Shown: piece after piece, positions 49,840 through 62,626 of the stretch
Layout of the letters: every line of letters starts with the position of its first letter
How positions within the stretch are numbered: position 1 is the first letter of the stretch
Assembly: GCF_954871325.1 (NCBI RefSeq)
Contig: NC_088777.1
Span: forward strand, 6,859,366-6,923,365
Length of the DNA stretch: 64,000 nt
Direction: 5' to 3'
DNA from: Gordionus sp. m RMFG-2023
Lineage: Eukaryota; Nematomorpha; Gordioida; Chordodea; Parachordodidae
Notes under the pieces: model-generated
Databases searched by the model: none
What the model was told of the DNA's origin: nothing
What the model saw: the letters and a program-made list of their open reading frames with translations, nothing else
Position numbers and translations under genes: made by a program

Positions 49840-50148
49840 TCATGTACAATGAATCATTTTAGTAATATTATCCACATATAAACTTCTAAATATTAGGATT
49901 AATATTAAACCTCTCTTTTCATACCAACAATATTCGTCTCTATATGTATGCGCTTTATAAAATATAATATTTTTTAAATATATTTTAATGAATATAATGG
50001 TTAGGATGACATTTCCTATATAGAATAAAATGAAAATAGGAGCAGGAATCAACGGGTACAGAGGGGTGAAGCCATTAGTATTTGATATGCATATTAAGGA
50101 ATATGCAGCCAAGAGAAACAGACGTGGAAACAATTTCACCTTATACAT
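49840..50148 (-). CDS. Candidate small membrane or secreted peptide (102 codons), unknown
   Basis: The frame starts MYKVKLFPRLFLLAAYSLIC, like a signal peptide or first membrane segment. It continues through PLYPLIPAPIFILFYIGNVI (second hydrophobic segment) and ends with a less hydrophobic part containing DEYCWYEKRG. Unit A keeps a shorter frame at the same place (7,274-7,459); unit B is interrupted. Just upstream, all three units share GGTTCATTTCTCTA and CTTTATAATAATTTAAA-like sequence on the minus strand, which could be a promoter or simply shared repeat. No family is recognised. Chance open frame remains a fair alternative. Confidence 0.25.
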   Translation of the reverse strand: MYKVKLFPRLFLLAAYSLICISNTNGFTPLYPLIPAPIFILFYIGNVILTIIFIKIYLKNIIFYKAHTYRDEYCWYEKRGLILILIFRSLYVDNITKMIHCT

Positions 50149-53100
50149 GTCGAACTAAATTTTAAATTATTATAAAGGTACCCTTAGCTAACAGAACCGT
50201 TATAGAGAAATGAACCGGTATGATATTTTAAATTATAAATAACTGTAATCAAATCTTTATGACAAATTCCCTAATAGAAGCGAACCAACTAATTGTAATT
50301 TTTTCATCCGGTTTAAACACGATTTGTTATATATATATGAATTATAATTTAGACAATTTGATAACTTAAACTTTATAATGGAATTTTTTCAAATTTTTTC
50401 TCAAATTTAATTTTTTTTTCTATTTTATTCATAAATATAAATCTAATAATATTAGCAGTATTATTTAGAAAAATTTTGTCCTTAACCTATCATAATCCAA
50501 TCCTTTCTGCATAAAGGTTCGTATCTTAATCATAAGTAACTAAGTATAAATGGTGGCTGGAAAATGTTTTGAAGTAATATCTTAAAAAAAAATTTTCTTG
50601 ATTACATTATCAATTTATTTGCAATTTAATATGGACTGATATGTCAATAAATTTTAAAGAGGTATGATTAAGTTTTGAAGGGAGTTGCCTCTAATAAATT
50701 TGTCATGTAGGCACTGATAGGAATAATCTATATCACAAGGTACTCTTTAATAATGTAAAACTTAAGACCTATAAAAATTAATAAAGAGGATAATATCATC
50801 AGCTACAATAACATGTTGATTAATAATTTTATAGTTGTTTTTCTTATTAGAGCCTTGCAAATCGAGACCAGAAAATTATTTGAACAAATCTTGTTTAGAT
50901 ATATAAATATTTATAAAAAAATAAAACTCTTTAATCGTAATATGGGTGCTATGTTAGAAAAATTTTGAGATAAATTTAGACTTATTCTACATATAATCAA
51001 CACAATTCATATTATTGATAAAAAAAGCCTTCATGAAAATTTCTATACACTTTTAGGATAGAAATATATTTAATTAAATGAAAGATTGTATATTTTTTTT
51101 ACCAATGCAGCCGATGACTAGAATAATTTATTAAATTTTAAAATAATTTTTAATTTAATATAATTAAAATGGTATGCCAAGAGATATATTCTTAGAAAAA
51201 TTATTATTTTGAGTTATTATGATGATGTAAATCTTTCATTTTTAACTATTTAATTGATGGTGATTTTTAAAATTGAATCAATTGGATTTGATCAAAGTGT
51301 ATTATTCCGGCGTGTGGATAATACAAATACTGTTAATTTTAGAAAATTATATTGTAAAATTTATGTTTCACTTGTATATAAATAAATCCATATAAAAATC
51401 TATATGGCAAAATTGTGCGAAATTAAGTGTGGATACTATAAATATGCTGGAATAAATTTATTAACCAATTCATAGTTTCAAATTGAAAAATTACATTCAA
51501 GTAATTGTTTAAAATTGAAAGATTTCTAAATCCCCTTGAATTTCTTAAATACAACATATACAAGGCAACTTTATTTCTTCCAATTTTGAAAACTATATTT
51601 AATTTTGAATCTTTGTTTAATCGTATTTATTTTAAGAATTAAAGAATTTATTAGCAAGTGAAATAGTACTTGCTATAAAATTTAATATCATATATGTCTT
51701 TAGGTAAGCAATAAAATAAATATATAAGATTCATTTAATCCTTACCAATCTCGTATCCTATGTAAATTAATATTTGAAATAAATATTTTGATTTTATCAT
51801 AATAGGGGAAATTTTTTTATTTTCATATATTGTAGAATAATTTGATTTAGTAAGGGCGACATATAGTTATTCCAGGGTAGGTAATTTCTTCTCAAAAAAT
51901 TATTAATAAAATCGAAATATGAAATCTAAATCATAAAGGTATTTTAATAAAGACACGTCAATGATTCTATAAATGTTTCGCAGAAATAAGCTCATGAAAA
52001 GTTTTAAATGCAAGTTTAAATTTTAACAAGTCAAAAGTATTTTATAATTTTTTACATTTTTATTAATATTGTATTTTTATAAAAATTACACTTTACTCTC
52101 AATTTTATCAAATATCTTAAAATTTAATATGAAGACCTGGGAGAAGTTTGGCGGGATGCGTATCAGCTATTTTTAAGCCCGGATTTATTTTAAAGAAATT
52201 TCAACCATATTTATAAAAACACTGCCACGAGTTTGTCTAAAATGATAATATAAAGATAGTTGATAAATTTTTACAAATAATAAGACTAATAGGCAATATT
52301 CATACAGAGTATCATAATGATTTTAAAACAAATTGACATTTAAATTAATTTCTATCGAGATATAATTATTTTATTTTCAAAAATTATCAAAAATCTCATT
52401 TACAATGTATTCAAAAAAATTTAAAGTTATAAAATATTAAAATAATATCTAATGTTTCTTTAAAATTTGCTTTGCAAGATTTTTATTTATAAAATAAGTT
52501 TTTAACGACATTAGACTTTTACATGAGTTAAAATATTCTTAGTTCATTTTGGGTAAAACTTAAGACCTAAAGATTCTAATGTCAGTAGAATTAATTATTC
52601 AAATTATGATAATATTTTAACTAATTTTTATATGGTTTATTTTATAAAAATTTTTATAGTTTAAAAAACTGTGAAAAACATAAAAATAAATTAAATCAGT
52701 GAAATTGTAATTAGAAAATCAAACATAAGGCGATTAATTTTTTATTACCCGTTTTCTGTTAGTTAGTTTAGAATAAAGATTTTACACTGATCCTTTAAAA
52801 AATCGGAGAACTTTTTCATGGGAGATACAGGGGAATACGGTTGAAGATACATTTATTTCGGGTTTATAAGCTTTTAATTTATAATAATTCTTCCAAGTAA
52901 ATTAATTTTATCTGAAGTGTGAATTGAAACGTCAATAAGTTTCCTAAAATATAATAATACTCTATATGGATGTATCTGCTATATTTAAACATATTTTAAA
53001 TTTTAAGAATAACACCCGCTAAATCTAAACTGATTTTTTCAATTTTCTTAAACTTTCATTTTTTTAAATTTTATATTTAAAAAAAATAGGGTATCTTATA

Positions 53101-53859
53101 TAATATTAATTTCTACCTTATAGAATGTAAAGAATAAAGCTACTTTTTACATTTTGAAATATTTGATTCATCTATTTCTTTAAAGCATTTTTATTTTTTT
53201 TACCATAAAAAGATTAAAAAAACTTAAAAATTAATGTTGCAATATAATTTTATTTACTGAATAAATTAGATACCAAAAAAAATTAAATTTTAGACAGGTT
53301 TATGACTTTGCATTCATAGTTAGCGCGAATGCGGTGAAAGATATTTAAATACACATAAATCTAGCATATTTAGCTTGTTTTGTCCAAACTTGTGCTTTAG
53401 AGTATATTCGTTATACAAAAATAATGTTTATTCTTAAATTGGGGCTGTGAATTCATAAACCTCTGAATAATATAATAATACAAATAAAGGAAAATAATGA
53501 ATCACTTGGTTCTTCATCAGAATATGTATCTGAAATGCATTATATTGAAAAAAATTATTAAATAGGAATTATTTTTAGATATGTAAAACTATGGACATTT
53601 TAGGAAAATATAAATTATATAGAAATTCATAATATAATTTGAAATAATAATTGTCTAAATGCATGGATTAAGAATGATTGACTAAAAAATTAGGTATAAA
53701 TTTTCTAGATTTTTAATATAGAAAGATTTATATGCAATAAATGGTTAGGCGTGGAGAGGACGTTAATAACATCTCAATTGTAACAAAATTCTAAAAAACC
53801 ATCAAACAAGGATTGAACTTATCTATACCAATAATATAAACATATCTGTATTATAGTTT

Positions 53860-55066
53860 TATTTTTTTTTTTATTTTTAATATTATTTTTGAATTATAAA
53901 ATATAAAATAATATAAGAAAATATATTATATTAATATAAAAATAAAATCATGTCCAAAACTAAATTCTAGAAAATTCAAGAAATTTAACAAATAACTACT
54001 TCATAATACAAAGTATAATAATAAATATAATGGTAATATAATTAATGCAAATGATTATATGAGAAAGATGGGGGGTGGAGGGGGGGGGGTTTAAATAATT
54101 TAGGGAAAAAGAAGAAAATCTAGATTAATTGAGCTCCTCGGGGAATGAACCTATGAAGCATGTGAAATTAGATTTTATAATCTGAATTCATATGCGTTGA
54201 CGTAAGTAGACGCTTTTTTTGGGTCTCCTGATTTAGTTCTTAAGGCTCCAATCTTTTTAATTAGGATAATAGCCTGACTTCCAAAAGATGTTAAGGTTTC
54301 TTGACAACTGGAACGAGCTGGAATATCCACATATTTATTTGTTTTAAATCCTCTGTGTATTTTAAAATTTCCTTATTGATGTTAGAGGGTGAGAGAGGGT
54401 CAACGCAGGAGAAATCCCACGCTAGAAATCGGCAATTCTCCCAAATAATTTGTGTCCATCGGGTCGTCTCCCATTCGTAAAGAGACCTGGGGGTTCTAAA
54501 GTGGTAGGAAAGCCTGCGGACTGTAAAGCTCGTTTTATGAGAACATTGCATCTGTTATGCCTGATTGAGCGTCCCTTCCTAAAGATGCATTGGAGGAAAT
54601 GACAACCAGTTTGACTTACTGGTTTTTTGCACTTGGCGCATTTATATGAAACTGAGGCTGTCATATTTAAGCGAATGGCTACAGTTAAACTGAATTCTTG
54701 ATTTCAAAGTTCGAGATCAAGATTTTTAGAGAGGATGGCACAAGTATTCATGCCATGCCTAGGTTGAGGGAAGCTAATAGGGCATGATCTTCAGATTGCA
54801 GGGTCTAAAAGAGATAATCAAAGGACCTTGCATTGGATATTACCAATCCTTTTTTGGGAGGCTGGTGGTTGACATTCATCTCCGACTGAGCCTTTCCATG
54901 TAACATAGGCTTAGTCAAGCAGTGCATTTGGCAAGGACAGATGATCTATTATTATTTTGGAGCTTGCCAATATGGACGAGATGTAAACCACTAATTGATA
55001 AGGCTATGGGTGATCGTAACCCTAAGCCTCCTTTATTGCAGGAGAGAGTTGATGCCACGAATTTTA
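53860..55066 (-). mobile_element. 5'-truncated non-LTR retrotransposon with restriction-like endonuclease tail
   Basis: An insertion of about 1.2 kb in unit A'; units A and B' lack it (about 13,140 and 60,380). On the minus strand it runs from the end of the RT region to a run of T on the plus strand near 53,860-53,890, which would be its poly-A tail. The left zone also holds a G-rich run (54,070-54,090). Its base composition is clearly less AT-rich than the host unit, a sign of late arrival. Confidence 0.75.
54175..55062 (-). pseudogene. C-terminal part of an R2/NeSL/HERO-like LINE protein
   Basis: Reading on the minus strand: NKGGLGLRSPIALSISGLH (after the RT), then the zinc knuckle CAKCKKPVSQTGCHFLQC (54,640-54,560), then RSIRHN, AGFPTTLEPPGL and GRRPDG, which fit the CCHC plus restriction-like endonuclease part of R2-type LINEs. 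These are followed by FLAWDFSCVDPLSPSNI and TLTSFGSQAIILIKKIGALR, ending at a stop at 54,175. At least two frame changes (near 54,430 and 54,300) and stops upstream break it. The RT core itself is missing. Such elements often insert at chosen sites; here the target is the tandem unit. Confidence 0.75.
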
Positions 55067-55799
55067 AATATGCATATAATAATTGACGTGGAAAAGAATA
55101 TATATTGAAAAAAAACCTATATTTTATTTATATATTAATATTTAATTTTAGTTTTATTTGTTTTAAAAATTTACAAATTTTTTAATTTAGATATAAAATA
55201 AAATAAAAATTCTAAAAGGTCTAAATATCTATAGTTAGTCATTAAACGTATCAAAAACTATAATCTGATAATTATGAAAATCTTGATAGATGAATTTAGA
55301 GTAACCAATATGAGATATTCGCGTAATTCCGCACAATTAAATCAAAATGGTTAGTTAACTCAAATATGTTCCTATTACAAAATCTTCTTAATAGAAAGAT
55401 TAGATTAATTTAATAATTAATTTATTCTCTTAGACTTGCAAAATTATTTTTCTAATAACGAAGCTATCTTGAGTAGTATCTTCCTGAAATATATTTCTTA
55501 ATAAGAGATAAAATTCAAACTTGAGATTTGAAATTATTTTATTATCTTCTTCTTAAAACTGGGATATATAATTTTATTTATTACAGGGTATATTTATTTA
55601 ATATTTTGTTGTATATATCTGGTTGCTGATTTCTCTTTTTTGTGGGAATAGATATTCATAGCTGGGTGATTAACCCTCTCAGAATATGTTATTCACACTG
55701 TTTTTATGAACTTTTGGAACCATATATTTTTTTTAAATAGTAAATTGAAAATAACTTAAAAATTTATAGCTAGATTATTTGAAATAATTAGTATAAGTA

Positions 55800-55870
55800 T
55801 TCTCATAGGCATATACAGTCGCTAAAGAGATGGTGAAAAAATTATTAGGTGGGTTCCTTCCCCATAAATA
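55800..55870. repeat. Trace of hAT-type terminus in unit A'
   Basis: CTCATAGGCATATACAG and a following G-rich stretch match the traces at 13,905, 21,594 and 61,180 in the other units. Confidence 0.35.
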
Positions 55871-57195
55871 AAATTGGAGGTCTATAGGTCTACATATTGT
55901 AGGCCTTTGACTATATTAGATTATTATATTTTAGGTTTTAACTTATATATTTATAAAAATGCATTTTATAATGATTTTAAATCATAGCCGGGTAATCAAT
56001 TATATTTATAAGAAAATGACCAATGCCACCAGTTTATCTTAAATCACGAATGATAAAGATGACTTATCTTTTGTAAATTTTGTGACAGTTTTGAGAGACA
56101 ACAAATTTTTTCGAGTGACATAATATTGATAAATCTGGTAATATTAACATATTTGACATTTATTTAATTAAGATCGATATTTTTATATATAATATTTCTT
56201 TAATATCTTTATATAAAGAAATTCTATTACATGCACCACATAAGGTTAAATGGTGTTTTTCATAATTCTTAAATTTGCACTTTTTAAAATTTATTGTTAA
56301 AAATATAAGAGATATTTTTTTCTTAAATTTTAATTTGTACCATAGAGATTATATAAAGAATAAAATTACGTTTAAACACTTTGGAAAATCTACTTCATCT
56401 ATTTTTTATTCTCTTACTACGAATGAAATTAAATGAAAAATTAAAATCACGCGTCACCAGTTGTTTTACAAGTTAACGAATATTTAATACAAATATTTCA
56501 AAATGTATTTCTATATTTTATAATAAATTAATCATATTATAAATCGCAGAAAATGGCTCACTTGTAGATCGACGCCGTCCTTGGCCTGAAGAACATTTGT
56601 TGTTACATAAAAATTTTCAGTATTATTAACATCACATATTTTAATAAACATTAAATAAATTTAAAACTTCAGGATATAAATTTGCATGTAATATGAATTA
56701 AAAATGCTGATTTAGATAAAATAAATTCAATTATACAAAAAAAAATAGTCTGAATTTCTGGCTATGAAGAAGAAGTAAAAAACTGAGGAAAGGAAAGAGA
56801 AATTTATTCTTACATTATGTTATATCTAATATATTAAACTAAAAGCTTTGAAAAGACTAATATGTTAGGTACCAGTTTCGAAATTGATTAAAATGGAGAT
56901 CTAAATCAAACTGAATTTATTTATTTGGAAATAAGGTATATGTTCAGGGACTTTTAAAGAGGAAATAAAATTAAATTAGGATAATGAATTCTAAGAAGGT
57001 GCTACTGAATATTTAAGTTTTTTAGTTCTTGGAAAGAAGAGAAAATTGTGAAGAAAGCTATAATTAATGGAATCGAAGAACAGGATCAGATAGCAGAGTG
57101 CTTTTTTTAGCAATTATAGATACGCGATCTATTCTATAAAAGAATAAAATATTTATGGGCTGTACTATTAGAAAACATTGAATAATCAAAGAAGA

Positions 57196-57345
57196 ATGGT
57201 TTCTAGAGTATTTAAATTGATAGATACTTGCAATTTCAACATCATTGGGAGAGGATTAAGATACAAGTTAGTAAAATTAAAGGGAACTATCCCTAATTGT
57301 ATGGTAAGAAGAATTGAAGAAATAAAATATACGAGATGTAATTAA
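57196..57345 (+). CDS. Short open frame of unknown function, longest copy (49 codons)
   Basis: It starts MVSRVFKLIDTCNFNIIGRG and ends MVRRIEEIKYTRCN. The copy in C' (62,627-62,722) starts DTCNFN, lacks nine codons in frame in the middle and ends with the same RRIEEIKY..CN and stop. The A copy (4,101-4,184) follows the same frame. Several differences between copies fall at third codon positions. The facts suggest a coding past or a small exon. No domain, signal or family is recognised, and the frame in A' and B is broken. It could also be part of a longer decayed gene. Confidence 0.3.
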   Translation: MVSRVFKLIDTCNFNIIGRGLRYKLVKLKGTIPNCMVRRIEEIKYTRCN

Positions 57346-58744
57346 TAGTGTTAAAATTCGTCGATTTCTTGGGTATGAATAAATATCCTCTCCTAAGCTC
57401 AGTACAATTAGTTTGCATCCCAAGAAAGCTCAAAAAGGGTAGTTTATTAGAAAAGGCTGTTAGATTGTTGAAAATCACAAATTGAATAAAAATTATTAAA
57501 ATTTCTTTGAAACCTACATTGAATTTTATAAAAAGTTTTATAATCGAATATAATATAAAAGTTACCTTTTTGAACTATTTAAAATAATATATTGTAATTT
57601 ATATTAATAATTTATATGGTAAATTAAATGACATAGATAAAATAAACATGAATTTTGACCCGATCGTCTCAGTTTATTTATAAATTTTTACAGTTTGTTT
57701 ATATCAAGAAAATAAGATTTTAGCCCCCTGACTCAAAGCAGCAGCCTAGATATGAATCTCTAAATTTCGAAAAAATATTACAATTTGGGCAAAATGCACT
57801 TCCTTTAACTATATCTTTTGAAATATTTCAAAATTAATTTTTCTAATTTTTTTTTACCTCTGATAATGAATTTTATGATTTATTTGAATATAAATCAGTG
57901 AAATTATAAATAAGAAAATCAAACATAAGGCGATTGATTTTTTATTACCTGATTTTATGTTAATTACTTAAAATAAATAGTTAATACTGATTCTTTAAAA
58001 AACTACAGAACTTTTTCATGGGAGTTACAGGGGAATACTGTTGGAGATGTATTTTTTTTAATAATGTTGAGTAAACAGGTGCGATGGATAGGTGCATTGT
58101 TTAATATTATAGTTAATTGATAGCAAAATGAATGATAATCCTGGAGGACATTTAACTTTCTTACCCAAAATTAAGCATATATCATATAAAACGACGTATG
58201 AATGGAACCAAAGAGGGCATGTAAATCATTTTTAAGCCATATTATTTACGAATATTAATAATGAATCCCTCTAACCCTTTTTCTGTTCCATCCAATTTAA
58301 TGAATCTGGAAATTCCACACTAATTTTAAGATTGGGTGGTTGATTTTCTATATTTATTTTTATCATAAATTAAATATTAAATTCGAGTAACTCAATAATT
58401 TTGGATTTAAATTCAGAATAGTCCTTTTTTCTGACTTTGATTTATTATGTAATCGGTCAAGAGATTAATCACAATATTCTGAGAAGGCAATCCGCTTTAA
58501 TCAGTAACCAATCTTCTGAATATAAATTTAGGTCATGTAAATATGTAGAACATATTTATCTTGATTTGATGAAGAATTTTTAAAAATGAATTAGCTAAAA
58601 CTGACCTATAATTTGTATATAGAAGAATTTGATTTCAGGTATTTGATATGTAATGGTCATTAACGGGGGAAAAAAAGAATTAGATATTTCTTTTTGTGAG
58701 TAAGAATCTAAAAATTTTATGTTAATAATTTAATGTTAATTGTT

Positions 58745-58785
58745 ATGAATCTTAAGATATATATATATATATATATCTAAGATAC
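58745..58785. repeat. (TA)n microsatellite
   Basis: A run of alternating T and A about 20 bp long, framed by CTTAAGATA and ATCTAAGATA. A shorter form lies at the matching place in unit A (about 11,580). Confidence 0.8.
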
Positions 58786-60029
58786 GGGAGATAGTTTAAT
58801 TATTTATTAAGTTAAGAAATGTTATAACAAACATTTTAGAAGTTTAAAAAACAATTATTAAAAGGGGTTTATAAGGTTTAATTTTTAATAATTCTTGCAA
58901 TTATATTAATTTTATCTTAAGGGGGAAGTAATTGAAACGTCAATGTTTCTTATCATATTACTATATACAATATGAATGTATCTGCAATATTTAAACATAT
59001 TTTATAAGGTATTTTTATTTGATTAACATTTTTATATTAGAAATTAAAAAATAAAAAAGCAATATAACACTCGCCGCTAAATCTAAAGTAAATTTTTTTC
59101 ATTTTTCCTAAACTTTCAGTTTTTTTAAGAATTTTATATTTTAAAAATGGGATATGTAAAAAGTAAAACTACTTTTACATTTTAAAATATTTGATTCATT
59201 TATTTCTTCAGAGCATTTGAATTTTTTAGCATAAAAAGATAATAAAACTTAAAAATTAATGTTATGCTATAATTTTATTTACTGAATAATGGAAACCAAA
59301 AATATTAAATTTTAGACAGATTTATTACCTTGCATTTATAGTTAGCGCGAATGCGGCGAAATATATATAAATACCCAAAAATCTAGCATATTTAGCTTAT
59401 TTGTCGCAAACTTGTGCTTTAGAGTAAATTCGTATCAAAGTTTACAAAAATACCGTTTATTATTTCACCGCAAATTCGGGTTGTGAATAAACCTCCGAAT
59501 AATATAATAAAAGAAAAAAAGTAAAATAATGAATTACTTGGTTTATTACGTGAATTTGTATCTGAAATGCATAGATAGAAAAAAAAATTATTATACAGGA
59601 ATTATTTTTAGATAAGTAAAACTTTGGACATTTTAGGAAAATATATTATATAGAAATTCATAAAAATATTTGAAATAATAATTATCTAAATGCATGGATT
59701 AAGAATGATTGACTAGAAAATTAGATATAAAATCGAATAGAATATAAAATTAGTATAAAATTTAGGATGTGAATGGGAAAGGGTTTATCGAGAAATAAAA
59801 GGGAGAAAAATGACAATTTATTGACTTAGATTACCAAGCGCTATATGTTTTAAGAAGGATGGCTTACCCAATGCTTTTGTTAAGATTAGGGTATTCAAAT
59901 AGTAACATAGATGTAGGCATTTAGTCATTGTATTTAAATTATTAGAAACTTAAATTGAAAATAAAATGTTGCGAAAAAACAAAGAAATCGGCATTAAAGA
60001 GATTTAGGGATTCTAGAGTAACTTAAAAT

Positions 60030-60131
60030 ATGATTTGCCATCTAAGAGCTAAAATCATGAATAATAAAGACAATATTTTATGGTCTTGGCATAATTTCTT
60101 GGCCAACAATGTTATGCGTAAGCGAATTTAA
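60030..60131 (+). pseudogene. Conserved reading frame of unknown kind (unit B' copy)
   Basis: It reads MICHLRAKIMNNKDNILWSW, then HNFLANNVMRKRI and a stop (33 codons). Compared with unit A (12,783-12,932) three codons are missing in frame (ANK before WS), and the frame ends early after a small length change. An upstream MLRKNKEIGIKE piece is also shared. No family recognised. Confidence 0.25.
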
Positions 60132-60257
60132 ACGAATATTTGTTATTTCAAAAATTTATTTTTAATTTGTTTTAGAGTGTAACAAGTTTCAAAAAGGTGT
60201 CAAATAAAAAGCATTTTCTAAAATTTTTTAATAAAGAAAGATTTATATGCAATAAAT

Positions 60258-60311
60258 GGTGAGCCGTGGAGAGGACGTTAATAACATCTCAATTGTTACA
60301 AAATTCTAAAA
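60258..60311 (+). other. Conserved short frame ending in KF and stop
   Basis: ATG GTG AGC CGT begins MVSRGEDVNNISIVTKF and ends in a stop. The copies in A (about 13,022), A' (about 53,742) and B (about 20,950) read the same with mostly third-position changes, except that B stops early. It is too short to judge alone. Confidence 0.2.
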
Positions 60312-62483
60312 AAACCATCAAATAAGAATTTAATTGTCTTGTTTATACCAATAGAGATAAACATACAGTTATATTATAGTTTTTATATATATTTAATTCT
60401 TTATTAATGTGGAAAAGAATATATATGATAAATCGCTTATTTTCTTTTTTAAAAAAAATATATTATTATTTTATTTGTATTTGAAAATATACAAATTTTT
60501 AAATTGGAATTTAGATATAAATCAAATAAAAAGAAAAATTATAAAGCTTCTAAATATCTTAAGCTAGTCATAAAACATATCAAAAATTATAATCGGATAA
60601 TTAATGAATATCTTAATAGTTGAATTTGATTAATTATTATGAGATATTTTCTATAATTGAAATCTGCACAATTAAAACAATAGTTAAATATGTTCCTATT
60701 ACAAATAACCTTCGTAATAGAAAGATTAGATTAGTTTAATTATTAATTTGGACTGTTAGACTTGCAAATTATATTTCTAATAACGAAGATACCTTGAGTA
60801 GTATCTTCCTAAATTATACTTCTTAAAACAAGGATATATAATTTTTCTTATTAAAGTTAATAGTATGTAATTGTAAGTGAATATGTAAAATATGCAAGTT
60901 TCAATTTTTAAAAAATAAAGTGATAGTGTTGCTTTGAATATTTATGATTGGTCGTATATATTAATTTAATATTTTTTTGTATATACCTGTTGCGGATCTC
61001 TCTTTTTTTGCGAGATTAGATATTAATAATTAGGTGATTAACCCTCTCAGAATATGTGTAAAAAAATCAGCATGTTTTTTAAAATCTTTTGGAACCATAT
61101 ATTTTATATATAGTAAATTGAAAATGATTTAAAAATTTATAGCTAAATTGTCTGAAATAAGTAGGGTAAGTATTATCATAGGCAAATAGAGGATTTCGCT
61201 AAAGAGATGTGGAATGCTGCTCTATTAGGTGGATTTATTTCCCCATATATAAAATTGGAGGTCTTTACGTTTGACTATATTATATATATATATTTTAGGT
61301 TTTCACTTTTATTTTTATAAAAATGCGTTTTATATTTTGAAACATAGCCGGGTAATCAATTATATTTATAAGAAAATTAAAGGCCAATGCCACCAGTTTA
61401 TCTTATCAAGAATGATAAAATTAAGATGACTTATATTTTTTATATTTTTTATAATTTATGACAGTTTTGAGTGACAGATTTTTTTGAGTGAAATAATATA
61501 AAATAATCTGGAATTATCAAAATATTTGACATTTATTTAATTAGGATCAATATTTTTATATAAAATATTTTTTAAAGATCTATATATAAAAAAGAGTTAT
61601 TACATGCACTGCATAACGTTAAATAGTGTTTTTCATAATTCTTAAATTTTCACTTTTTAAAATTTTATATTGATAAAAATATGATATATTTTTTTCTTAA
61701 ATTTTAATTTCTACCATAAAGATTATATAAAGAATAAAATTACATTTAAATATTTTGGAAAATCTACTTCATCTATTTTTTTTATAGTACTTCAATTTTT
61801 TATTCTCTTACTATGAATGAAATTCTAAATGCAAAACTAAAATCACGAGTCACCAGTCGTTTAAAAAGTTTACGAATATTTAATAATACAAATATTTCAA
61901 AAAGTATTTTCCTATATTATATAATAATAATTTAATTATATTATAAGTCGTAGAAAATGGCTCACTTGTAGATCCACGCTGTCCTTGTCCTGAAGAACAT
62001 ATGTTAAAAAATTTTCAGTATTATTAACATCATTTATTCCAATAAACATTAAATAAATTTAAAACTTCTGGATATAAGTTACATGAAACATAATATGAAT
62101 TTAAAATGATAAAATTATTTAGATAAAATGAATTCAGTTATACAAAAAAAAAAAATAGTGTGAATTTTGGCTATGAAGAAGAAATAAAAAACTGAGGAAA
62201 GAAGAGAGAAGTTTAACCTCGCATTATGTTATAACTAATATATTAAACTAAAAGCTTTGAAAAAGACTAATATGCTAGGTACGGTACCAGTTACGAAATT
62301 GATCTAAATTAAACTGAATTTATTTAATTGGGAATAGGGTATATGTTCAGGGACTTTTAAAGAGGAAAATAAAATAAATAGGTTAATGAATTCTAGGAAA
62401 GTGCTACTGAATACCTAAGTTTTTTAATTGTAGTTTTAGGATAGAAGTTCTTATAGAAATTTATAAAGAGAGCTATAATTATT

Positions 62484-62561
62484 GGAAGCGAAAAGCAGGA
62501 TCAAGCAGAATCTAATGCCTTTTTTAGCGATTTTAGATATGCAATCTATTCCATAAAACGG
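62484..62561 (+). pseudogene. Conserved short reading frame (unit C' copy)
   Basis: It reads GSEKQDQAESNAFFSDFRYA and continues IYSIK without a stop in this stretch; it is the counterpart of 3,911-3,994. No family is recognised. Confidence 0.2.
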
Positions 62562-62626
62562 GTGTACTATTAGAAAACATTAAATAATCTAAGAAGAATG
62601 GTTTCTAGAGTTTATAAATTATGACA

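Larger units (their letters stand above)
45096..56463. repeat. Tandem unit A' of array 2, with insertions
   Basis: It starts ACAAGTTGCGAAC and repeats the landmarks of unit A: CTCACTTGTAGGTC (45,191), GGGAGAGGATTATGATACA (45,950), AGCAGCCGAGATATGAG (46,440) and a GCGTCACCAG-type end. It is enlarged by the hAT element at 46,628-48,548 and the LINE at about 53,860-55,066. Compared with A it has lost several internal pieces, including the MICHLRAKIM frame. Three units (A, B, A') share the middle part around the MYKVKL frame. Confidence 0.75.
56464..61860. repeat. Tandem unit B' of array 2, about 5.4 kb
   Basis: It starts TTTTACAAGTTAACGAAT and follows A' directly. Near 57,860-57,890 it jumps from the left arm of the fold-back element straight to sequence matching about 52,690 in A', an internal deletion of several kb. 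It keeps the MVSRVFKLID frame and the MICHLRAKIM frame and ends before the next start at 61,861. Confidence 0.75.

Noticed and set aside
57293-57478. 61-codon minus-strand frame in unit B'
   Set aside because: It lies opposite the conserved plus-strand frame and is not kept in other units.
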